In this document: piece after piece, positions 29,346-36,140 of the stretch | Position numbering within the stretch: the stretch's first letter is position 1 | How the letters are laid out: every line of letters begins with the position of its first letter | Source: an uncultured Bacteroides sp. | Lineage (GTDB): Bacteria > Bacteroidota > Bacteroidia > Bacteroidales > Bacteroidaceae | Direction: 5' to 3' | Length of the DNA: 64,000 nucleotides | Assembly: GCA_944320865.1 (NCBI GenBank) | Contig: CALUJC010000016.1 | Coordinates: 1 to 64,000 of the forward strand | Program-made: the position numbers and the translations under genes | Notes under the pieces: model-generated | The model's input: only the letters and a program-made list of their open reading frames with translations | What the model was told of the DNA's origin: nothing | Database searches by the model: none

Positions 29346-29747
29346 TCAACGTCCTTCCGCCTTGCTCTGCTCAAAAGTAAAGCCGTCAGTAGCGTTTCCA
29401 CACCTGATGCCGATGTCAAGAGTACGGTCATCAGGACATTCATTGGAAGCAATAGTAACCGTCATGACATTTCCTTCTATAATGACGGTATACCATTCTC
29501 TTGCTACATTATGCATGTCTTCATCATCCCCTAATTCCATGCCGTCTATAGAAGATATCCAAAAACCGGCATAATTTTTACATTTCAAAACGTAAGTACC
29601 TCCGACACTTGGTACTTCTATTACATGTTCTTTGTTCATGTGCGGCACATTAGTTTTCCATTTCATGGTTTCCCAAAGTCCAAGTGGTTCGTTGCAAGAA
29701 CAAAGAAGGGCAAGCCCAAATATTAAAAGAGATAATAACTTTTTCAT
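29346..29747 (-). CDS. Small lipoprotein, BACON-like beta domain
   Basis: A 133-residue lipoprotein starting MKKLLSLLIFGLALLCSC at 29747 (Cys18 the likely lipid site). The rest has a beta-sandwich pattern reminiscent of BACON domains: VIEVPSVGGTYVLKCKNYAG, then WISSIDG, WYTVIIEGNVMTVTIASNE and an ending GFTFEQSKAEGR. One domain only, so it is not an enzyme by itself. No clear partner; probably surface or periplasmic. Confidence 0.7.
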   Translation of the reverse strand: MKKLLSLLIFGLALLCSCNEPLGLWETMKWKTNVPHMNKEHVIEVPSVGGTYVLKCKNYAGFWISSIDGMELGDDEDMHNVAREWYTVIIEGNVMTVTIASNECPDDRTLDIGIRCGNATDGFTFEQSKAEGR

Positions 29748-30281
29748 CGTGATATTACTGAATATTTTATTATCCGCCATAGCGGGTTAAACATGCCACG
29801 AAAATACACGCAAAAGGTAAAGCACAAAAGCCAGCACCGTAAACCATGCCCACGTTGCAATGTGATTTCCTATTCTTCTCATGCCGCAAATGTACGCAAT
29901 TTATTCCCCACGACTGCACCCTATATTGCCTGCCCATGCAGATTACAGAATATTTTTAACAATATTTCCTATTTCACACATCAGAACCGTCCATCCATAC
30001 CCACACCCTGTACGCATTTCCTACTATCCATCTCCTTTCCATAACGAAGGCTCTGCAAAGGAGTTGGTAAGGAGAAGGTAAGGAGGAGGTAGGGAGAAGG
30101 CATATAGATGCAGCATACCGGATACGACAATATCTTGATTCTGAAACAGATACAGCTCTATTCCGGTCTTATTTTTGTAAAGAAAAGAGGGAAATCAAGA
30201 ATTTTCATGTAAATATTTATCTATTCAAAAGAAGAGAGACAGGGGAATAGAAATATGCATACAATCATGTATCCGCCCCAG
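29748..30281. other. 534-bp intergenic stretch
   Basis: No gene recognised on either strand. A TACATTTG -7-like element on the minus strand (29887-29894) could serve the lipoprotein gene with a long leader. At 30060-30100 there are about four imperfect 10-11-base purine-rich units (like GGAGAAGGTA). The rest looks featureless. Confidence 0.55.
30060..30100 (+). repeat. Short purine-rich imperfect tandem repeat
   Basis: Units resembling GGAGTTGGTA, GGAGAAGGTA, GGAGGAGGTA and GGGAGAAGGC follow one another with a 10-11-base period. No gene adjacent on the plus strand. Confidence 0.6.
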
Positions 30282-31169
30282 TCAGCGGGCAGACAAATAC
30301 CGGTACACCACCTCCGATATGTCGGCAATGACTTTCTCCGTGTCCCGAAGGCTGAGCTTGGAGTCTTTCACCAGCACGGCGATGGCATAGCGCCTGCCAT
30401 CGGGCAGCAGCACAAAGCCGGCGTCGTTGATGCCCGTCCATTCGCCTCGCACGTTTTGGTCGGAGGTGCCCGTCTTGTGGCCAATGCGGGCCGGGGTGCC
30501 TTGCAAAGGAGCGGGAAGGCGCATTTGCCCGGTCTGACAGTCGAGCAGCGTCTGGTGGATGAAGTGCGTGTAGGTTGTGTCAATGGGTAAGGCATCCGCC
30601 GCCAGCTTGTCCATGAGCAGGGCTACGGAGAAGGGTGTGCTCCAGTTGTCGTAGCACTTCTCCGGGTGGCGGTGCATATCGGCCTCGGTGGCGGAAAGGG
30701 CAAAGCCGCCGAGGCCCAGGGAGCGGATAAACCTGTCGGCCACCTCCACGCCACCGATGTAGCGGAACAGGATGTCGCAGGCATTGTTGTCGCTCAGCTG
30801 CAAGGTATAAGCCAGCAGTTCGCCGACAGTCAAGGATATGCCGCCCTGCGGATAGCGGTCGCGCAAGGGGCTGTAGGTATCGGGAAGCAGGTCTTGCCGC
30901 TCTATCCGCAGGGAGGTGGAGAGGGGCAGGCCTCGTTCTTCCAGGTGGTGAGCCACAGCCAAGGCCTGGTGGAATTTCATCACGCTCATCAGCGGATAGC
31001 GGACGTTGTTGTTCACCGTCAGCGTGTCTTTGCCATCCACTATGACGGCCACGCCGACTTGCGCAGTGGCTTTGTCTGCAATGGTTTGTATCTGCCGCCG
31101 CAACGGCTCGCCAGCCTTGCCGGGCAGGCAGATAAAGGCTAAAAGGAGAAGGGAAACGCGAAATCTCAT
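30282..31169 (-). CDS. Class A beta-lactamase (Bacteroides A2-type)
   Basis: A 295-residue serine beta-lactamase with a signal peptide (cleavage near Gly20). Start at 31169; an upstream extension lacks a signal. Active-site residues are complete: Ser62 in SVMK (62-65), SDN (126-128), Glu162 in TEADMH as the omega-loop base, and KTG (232-234). The FKFH-like SVMKFHQALAV and SDNNACDILF patterns resemble the chromosomal cephalosporinases of Bacteroides (CepA/CblA/CfxA branch), but I cannot assign one of these. Periplasmic; hydrolyses beta-lactams. Divergent from a flavin oxidoreductase gene with 98 bp between. Confidence 0.92.
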   Translation of the reverse strand: MRFRVSLLLLAFICLPGKAGEPLRRQIQTIADKATAQVGVAVIVDGKDTLTVNNNVRYPLMSVMKFHQALAVAHHLEERGLPLSTSLRIERQDLLPDTYSPLRDRYPQGGISLTVGELLAYTLQLSDNNACDILFRYIGGVEVADRFIRSLGLGGFALSATEADMHRHPEKCYDNWSTPFSVALLMDKLAADALPIDTTYTHFIHQTLLDCQTGQMRLPAPLQGTPARIGHKTGTSDQNVRGEWTGINDAGFVLLPDGRRYAIAVLVKDSKLSLRDTEKVIADISEVVYRYLSAR

Positions 31170-31187
31170 AAGATGCTTTTTTGTCCG

Positions 31188-31195
31188 CAAAAATA
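31188..31195 (-). promoter_or_regulatory. -7 element for the beta-lactamase gene, TATTTTTG
   Basis: TATTTTTG on the minus strand, 18 bases before the ATG. I see no -33 TTTG at the normal spacing, so basal expression may be modest. Confidence 0.5.
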
Positions 31196-31217
31196 AAAAG
31201 AAAAATAGCTTTTTAGC

Positions 31218-31225
31218 TACCTTTG
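31218..31225 (+). promoter_or_regulatory. -7 element for the PNPOx-like gene, TACCTTTG
   Basis: TACCTTTG, 42 bases before the ATG at 31268, only 22 bp from the divergent beta-lactamase -7. Confidence 0.55.
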
Positions 31226-31267
31226 TCCCTTGAAGAAAGAACACATCACGCAAAAAAACACTGCATT

Positions 31268-31783
31268 ATGAGAAAAGCAAGCAGAGAAATGCCCACCGAC
31301 TGGGCACTGGAGGTGATGCGCAAAGCGCCCTACATCACCGTAAGCTTCACCCGACCGGACGGCACTGCCTATGGTGTGCCCCTGTCCCTGGCCTCGGCAA
31401 GCGACGACACCTGGTACTTCCACTGCGCCACCGAGGGCGACAAGCTGGAGGCCATAGCCGCCCACCCGGAAGTGTGCCTGTCGGCTGTCACCCAATGCAA
31501 GCCCACCGTAGGGCCAAAGGACGGCTCGTTCACCCTGCAATACCGCTCGGCCATTGCCTTCGGTCGGGCAGAAGTGGTGACGGACGAGGAGGAGAAGGTG
31601 GCAGCCCTGCGCGCCATCAGCCAACGCTTCCTGCCCCAACACATGGACGCCTTCGACGAGGCCATCAGCCGCAGTCTGCACCGCACGGCGGTAGTGCGCA
31701 TCACGCTCACCGCACCGCCCACGGGAAAACGCAAACAATATGATAAGAACGGGGAGGAGATGAAGTATGGAAGGATGGAGTAA
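31268..31783 (+). CDS. PNPOx-fold flavoprotein, NimA-like
   Basis: A 171-residue FMN-binding split-barrel protein, starting MRKASREMPTDWALEVMRKA at 31268. It has the pattern APYITVSFTRPDGTAYGVPL, then WYFHCATEGDKLEAI and the NimA-like stretch VCLSAVTQCKPTVG. Nim proteins reduce 5-nitroimidazoles; most relatives at this distance are general flavin reductases, so resistance cannot be claimed. Cytosolic. It is divergent from the beta-lactamase gene. Confidence 0.8.
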   Translation: MRKASREMPTDWALEVMRKAPYITVSFTRPDGTAYGVPLSLASASDDTWYFHCATEGDKLEAIAAHPEVCLSAVTQCKPTVGPKDGSFTLQYRSAIAFGRAEVVTDEEEKVAALRAISQRFLPQHMDAFDEAISRSLHRTAVVRITLTAPPTGKRKQYDKNGEEMKYGRME

Positions 31784-31793
31784 CGCATCGGCG

Positions 31794-31904
31794 TTACTTC
31801 TTCACCTCTATCTCCTTGATGAACCGTGCCGGGTTGCCGCCTACAATGGTCATGGGCGGCACATCGTGCGTCACCACGCTGCTGACCCCTACATTCCCCG
31901 CAGG
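31794..31904 (-). pseudogene. C-terminal remnant of a hexapeptide acyltransferase
   Basis: The minus strand reads GNVGVSSVVTHDVPPMTIVG then GNPARFIKEIEVKK and a stop. This is the C-terminal coil and tail of left-handed beta-helix acyltransferases (WbbJ/CatB style). Nothing of the N-terminal part continues upstream, where the toxin-antitoxin promoter begins at 31930. A truncated gene, probably cut by insertion or deletion. Confidence 0.75.
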
Positions 31905-31929
31905 CCAAAGGAATATTAACATGAAAACA

Positions 31930-31960
31930 TTGGAAAAAGTTAATTATTTCGTTACCTTTG
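31930..31960 (+). promoter_or_regulatory. Promoter of the toxin-antitoxin pair
   Basis: TTG (31930-31932), 20-base spacer, TACCTTTG (31953-31960), 22 bases before the toxin ATG. Confidence 0.65.
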
Positions 31961-31981
31961 CAGAAAGAATATCAAACAGCC

Positions 31982-32329
31982 ATGGAATACATTAGAAAAA
32001 TAAAAATCTTCAAGACTTATTTTAAGGAGTTCTATATTGCCCAAAATGATGAAGTCCGAAGAAAAATAAACTACGTAATAGAACTTATAAAAACAACTGA
32101 AAGAGTACCTGTAACATACTTGAAACAGATAGAAAATGTTTCGGGATTATACGAAATCAGAGTGCAACATGCAGGAAATATTTACCGGATATTTTGTTGC
32201 AACGATAAAGGGCAATTGGTAATTCTGTTCAACGGCTTCCAGAAAAAGACACAAAAGACACCAACCAAAGAAATAAAAAGAGCAACAGCAATCATGAAAG
32301 AATATTTTGAAACCCAAAAACATCAATGA
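31982..32329 (+). CDS. RelE/HigB-type toxin
   Basis: A 115-residue toxin (ATG at 31982; an upstream TTG-type extension is unlikely because it overlaps the -7 box). The pattern KTYFKEFYIAQNDEVRRKIN, then LYEIRVQHAGNIYRIFCC and LVILFNGFQKKTQKTP is the phage-derived Gp49-like / RelE-HigB family, ribosome-dependent mRNA interferases. It is first in a two-gene unit, toxin before antitoxin as in higBA, with one base between the genes. Confidence 0.85.
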   Translation: MEYIRKIKIFKTYFKEFYIAQNDEVRRKINYVIELIKTTERVPVTYLKQIENVSGLYEIRVQHAGNIYRIFCCNDKGQLVILFNGFQKKTQKTPTKEIKRATAIMKEYFETQKHQ

Positions 32330-32330
32330 T

Positions 32331-32657
32331 ATGACCAAAGAAGAAAAAGAAAAAAAGAATATGGCAATCTTAGCCTGTGGAGATGACTACGACGAACTCT
32401 TAGAAATCCAATATGGACCCAAAGGCACCCCCGCCCGCGACCAGTTCGACCGCGATGCCGAAGCCTTCATCCTGGCTGAACGACTGAAAGAAGAACGCAA
32501 AAAAGCCGGACTGACCCAAGCCCAACTCGCTGAGAAAATCGGAACAAAGAAGTCCTACATCTCCCGCATCGAGAATGGGCATGCCGACGTGCAGCTGTCC
32601 ACCCTCTTTAAGATTTTCCAAGGACTGGGCAAGCGGGTCAGCGTCACCATCTGGTAA
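32331..32657 (+). CDS. HigA-type antitoxin, XRE helix-turn-helix
   Basis: A 108-residue antitoxin. The C-terminal Cro/CI helix-turn-helix is GLTQAQLAEKIGTKKSYISR then IENGHADVQLSTLFKIFQGL; the N-terminal ~50 acidic residues should wrap the toxin. HigA proteins repress their own promoter. It starts one base after the toxin stop. Confidence 0.87.
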   Translation: MTKEEKEKKNMAILACGDDYDELLEIQYGPKGTPARDQFDRDAEAFILAERLKEERKKAGLTQAQLAEKIGTKKSYISRIENGHADVQLSTLFKIFQGLGKRVSVTIW

Positions 32658-32928
32658 ACCGACCCAGCGCCTAAACCATGACGCACCCCGACCGGCAGAA
32701 ATCACGGCATAAAGCCGGACAGCACTCCCCTACTCTCCTGTGCGGGCAATGCATAGATATGCAGCATCCGCACCCTCTTTGCGTATAACCATGCAATATA
32801 CCCGCTTCGTTTCTTAGTCGTACCTCAGTCGTACCCCATTCGGTACTGGTTCGGTCGTATAGAAGCGAACAAATACCGAATGAAGACGGACTTAGGCGGC
32901 ATGAATATGCATTGGAGAAGGACAGGCA
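32658..32928. other. Convergent intergenic stretch with dispersed-repeat copy 2
   Basis: Between the convergent ends of the antitoxin gene and the methyltransferase-like gene. It holds dispersed-repeat copy 2 (32818-32856). No further gene seen. Confidence 0.6.
32818..32856 (+). repeat. Dispersed repeat, copy 2 (plus orientation)
   Basis: The 39-base core is identical to copy 1 over its whole length. The CTATGGAGCG tail of the other copies is not conserved here. Confidence 0.85.
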
Positions 32929-33573
32929 TTACAGACCGAAATTCACCACATAGTGCTGCTTGTTCTTGGTGCGGTCGAAGAAAAGGATGCCCAGGTCGTA
33001 CAGGTCGAAGGTGATGCCCACCCGCTCGTCGCGCTGCATGCGGCGCCACAGGCTGCGCATGGCACGCGTGTAACCGATGCCTTCCACCACGAAGACCGAC
33101 TGCCCCGTGGTGCGGTCGGCACAGAGGCGGAACACTTCTTCCAAAAACTCCGGGCGGCGGTAGTCGTGCAGGTACAAGAAGTCCACCGGAACACCGGGCT
33201 CCAGGAACAGCACGGACAGGTCGGCAGCAGGCGTATACTCCGCCCTCGTGCATGCCGCCTTCAGGTAGAGGGCGGAGGCGGAAAGGCGGCCGGCATCCAC
33301 AATAAGCTGCGGCCGGCAATAATTGACGATGCGGAACAGCAGGCGCTTCACCTTGCGGGATTCATAGCCCCAATCCCTGCCACGGGCGGGAACTTGCGCC
33401 CGTTCCAGCAGAATTAGTTCACGGTACTTGTAGTAAGGCAACCGCTGGTACACCACGTCCGTAATGAAGTCGAAGGCAAAGGGGGAGTGCACCCCGTATC
33501 CACGCCTGTGGCGGAAACGGAGCAACCAGACGAACGGGTGCACGCAGCGGAGTAACAGAGGGTTCATGGGCAT
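32929..33573 (-). CDS. Methyltransferase-like protein, SAM motif degenerate
   Basis: A 214-residue cytosolic protein starting MPMNPLLLRCVHPFVWLLRF at 33573. RRGYGVHSPFAFDFITDVVY is a Bacteroidetes family often annotated as class I SAM-dependent O-methyltransferase. The position of the glycine-rich motif reads LIVDAGRLSASALYL, without the usual GxGxG or LGTSLG pattern, so activity is doubtful. Function unknown. It has its own full promoter, so it need not belong to the GH95 unit upstream. Confidence 0.7.
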   Translation of the reverse strand: MPMNPLLLRCVHPFVWLLRFRHRRGYGVHSPFAFDFITDVVYQRLPYYKYRELILLERAQVPARGRDWGYESRKVKRLLFRIVNYCRPQLIVDAGRLSASALYLKAACTRAEYTPAADLSVLFLEPGVPVDFLYLHDYRRPEFLEEVFRLCADRTTGQSVFVVEGIGYTRAMRSLWRRMQRDERVGITFDLYDLGILFFDRTKNKQHYVVNFGL

Positions 33574-33588
33574 ACGGTTTCTACGCCG

Positions 33589-33619
33589 CAAAGGTACGGC
33601 ATTTCCGGCGAACGGGCAA
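33589..33619 (-). promoter_or_regulatory. Promoter for the methyltransferase-like gene
   Basis: On the minus strand TTG (33617-33619), 20-base spacer, TACCTTTG (33589-33596), 16 bases before the ATG. Confidence 0.65.
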
Positions 33620-33646
33620 CAAGCCCGGCGAAGCACGCCCCCTGCC

Positions 33647-36112
33647 TCAACGGAACAGGAGGGTGCAACGTTCGCCTTGCTTCAGGTTGAGGGTTATCAT
33701 GGGGTCGGTGCTGGTGGTGGTGCCGCCGTCCGTAGTGCAGGTGGCCCGGCTTACGCCGGCAGGCATTTTCACCACAAACGTGCCCGGAACGAGTGCCGTC
33801 ACTACCGCCTGCGCAGCATGGCCGTCGCGCCACTGTAGGTCGACTGCCGCCCCTCCCCTTACACGCATGCCTTGGAATGAGCCTTCGGCCCACGAGGTGG
33901 GTAAGGCGGGCAGCAAATGAATGAAGCCCTCATGGCTCTGCAACAGCATTTCGCCGATGCCTGCCGCTCCGCCGAAGTTGCCGTCTATCTGGAATGGCGG
34001 GTGCGAGCAGAACAGGTTGGGGAAGGTGCCGCTGCCATGGTGGCGGCTGACGGGGTCGACGGCCGGGTACAAAAGGCTACGGAACAACTTCCAGGCACGG
34101 TCGCCGTCGCCCAGGCGTGCCCAGAAGTTCACTTTCCAGGCGCGGCTCCATCCGGTGGCCTCATCGCCCCGGCGGTTCAAGGTCACGCGGCAGGCTTCAG
34201 CCAGTTCCGGCGTGCGGGTGGGCGATATCTGGTTGCCGGGATGCAGGCCATAGAGATGGGACACGTGGCGGTGGTGCACATCCACTTCGCGGTAGTCTTC
34301 CAGCCACTCCTGCAGGTATCCTTCTTTGCTGACCTGCATGGGCGGGAAATCCTCCATGTCACGCTCCAGAGCCAGGGCAAATGCTTCGTCGCAATCCAGC
34401 AACCGCGCGGCTGCCGCCACGTTGGTATAGAGCTCGCGCAGCAGTTGCACGTCCATCGTGGGGCCCATGCAGATGCTGACAGGTGTCAGCGTGTCGCCCG
34501 GCAGGTAAAAGGTATTCTCCGGCGAGGAGGTGGGCGCCGTCACCAGCCAGCCGTGCTTGGGCTCGCGGACGGTGGTGGAACGGAAAAACTCAGCCGCGCC
34601 TTTCATCACGGGATAGATGCGGCGCAGGTAGTCCATGTCGCGCGTATAGAGGAAGTGTTCCCACAGGTGGGCACACAGCCAAGCCCCGCCCGTATTGGTG
34701 GCGCCCCACGAAGGGTGTTCACCGGGGGCGGTGTAGTTCCACACGTTGGTCATCATGTGCAGCACCCAGCCTTGGGCCTCATCGCCATAAAAGGAGCGTG
34801 CCGACTGCCTGCCCGAGGGGACCAGACGCTCGACCAAGGTGACAAGGGGCTGACACAGTTCGGAGAGGCCGGCCTGTTCCAGCGGCCAATGGTTCATCTG
34901 GATGTTGATATTGGTGTGGTAGTCACCGTTCCAAGGCGTCTGTGTGCCGTTGGCCCAAAGCCCTTGCAGGTTGGGCGGCAGGCTGCCGGGACGGGTGCTG
35001 CTGATGAGCAGGTAGCGGCCGTAGTTGTAGTACAGCGCGGCAAGTCCTGGCAAGGGGGCATCGGCAAAGCGCAGCAGGCGTTGGTCGGTGGGCAGGACGT
35101 CGTCCGGCGAGGCGGGAAGCGTGAGCGACACCCGGTCGTACAAGGCACGGTGGGCCTCCACGTGGGTTTGCCGCATGGATTCCCTCGGAGGGTCATACGC
35201 TGAGAGCTGCTCTTTCAGCAACTGCATGCAGGCAACATCCAGCAGGCTGTCGGCATGCTCCACATACCGCTCTCCGGGAAAGTCCGTGCCCGCTGCTGCG
35301 AAAGAGGTGGCGGCAGACACGACTATCCAAGCCTCATTGGCACCGGTCAGGGCAACGCCCCCGGCTTCAGATATGCTCAGGCTACCGCCCAGCGGCAATA
35401 CCCGGAGCGCCGTGTGGAAGCGCATGCCTTCGTGCGCAGGGTTGCCGCTGTCCAGTTGCCCGTCCATCAGTAGGGTCTGCCCGTCAGTGGTGACCAAGGC
35501 GCGCTCGGGGCGGCTGAGTTGTGCTGAGAATGTCAGTGCGCCTTCACGCGAGGCGGTGAGGTGCACCAGCATCACGTCGTGGGTACGCGAAGTGAAATAT
35601 TCCCGTTTGTAGTCTACTCCCGCGTTGCGGAAGGAGGTGGTGACCACGGCATCGCGCAGCGACAATGTGCGCAGGTAGTTCTGCACAGCGGCCTCATCCT
35701 CTCCCTGTACGGACTGGAGAATGTCCAGGAAGCCTAAGACCTGGTAACTGCCGTAGCGCCCGTCGGTCTCCTGCTTCTTGGGGACGAAGCTGCTGTACAT
35801 CAGCTCCTGCGCCTCAAGGTTCTTGCCCTCGAACAGCAGTTGGCGTATTTCCGGCAGACTGCGTGAGGCATCGGGATTACTGTAATCGGACTCGGAGCCA
35901 CTCCACAGGGAGATGTCGTTGAGCACGATGCGTTCGTGCCGGATACCGCCGTCGGGCATCATGCCCAGCCGCCCGTTGCCCAAGGGCAAGGTTTCCTCCC
36001 AGATGGAGGCGGGAGCCGTGTAGTAAAGGCGGTGGTTGCAGGTATCGGCCGGAGCCGATGCCCACACGCGTGCCACCGCACAAAGGAGTAGAAAGGTCAG
36101 AACACGTTTCAT
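33647..36112 (-). CDS. GH95 alpha-L-fucosidase or alpha-L-galactosidase
   Basis: An 821-residue secreted enzyme (signal peptide, cleavage near WASA), close to the usual GH95 length. The N-terminal beta domain (LYYTAPASIWEETLPLGNGR) is followed by the (alpha/alpha)6 barrel with the family asparagines in TNINIQMNHWPLEQ (near 400), a Glu in APTSSPENTFY (near 530) and the Asp in PFQIDGNFGG (near 707). It would remove terminal L-fucose or L-galactose from xyloglucan side chains. Periplasmic. It lies 28 bp after the GH2 gene, so an operon is likely. Fucosidase versus galactosidase is not decided by sequence. Confidence 0.9.
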   Translation of the reverse strand: MKRVLTFLLLCAVARVWASAPADTCNHRLYYTAPASIWEETLPLGNGRLGMMPDGGIRHERIVLNDISLWSGSESDYSNPDASRSLPEIRQLLFEGKNLEAQELMYSSFVPKKQETDGRYGSYQVLGFLDILQSVQGEDEAAVQNYLRTLSLRDAVVTTSFRNAGVDYKREYFTSRTHDVMLVHLTASREGALTFSAQLSRPERALVTTDGQTLLMDGQLDSGNPAHEGMRFHTALRVLPLGGSLSISEAGGVALTGANEAWIVVSAATSFAAAGTDFPGERYVEHADSLLDVACMQLLKEQLSAYDPPRESMRQTHVEAHRALYDRVSLTLPASPDDVLPTDQRLLRFADAPLPGLAALYYNYGRYLLISSTRPGSLPPNLQGLWANGTQTPWNGDYHTNINIQMNHWPLEQAGLSELCQPLVTLVERLVPSGRQSARSFYGDEAQGWVLHMMTNVWNYTAPGEHPSWGATNTGGAWLCAHLWEHFLYTRDMDYLRRIYPVMKGAAEFFRSTTVREPKHGWLVTAPTSSPENTFYLPGDTLTPVSICMGPTMDVQLLRELYTNVAAAARLLDCDEAFALALERDMEDFPPMQVSKEGYLQEWLEDYREVDVHHRHVSHLYGLHPGNQISPTRTPELAEACRVTLNRRGDEATGWSRAWKVNFWARLGDGDRAWKLFRSLLYPAVDPVSRHHGSGTFPNLFCSHPPFQIDGNFGGAAGIGEMLLQSHEGFIHLLPALPTSWAEGSFQGMRVRGGAAVDLQWRDGHAAQAVVTALVPGTFVVKMPAGVSRATCTTDGGTTTSTDPMITLNLKQGERCTLLFR

Positions 36113-36140
36113 AAGTTCTGGTTATTACTAATTATATAGG

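Noticed and set aside
33574-33646. Operon link from GH95 to the methyltransferase-like gene
   Set aside because: The latter has its own full promoter in the gap, so cotranscription is not needed.
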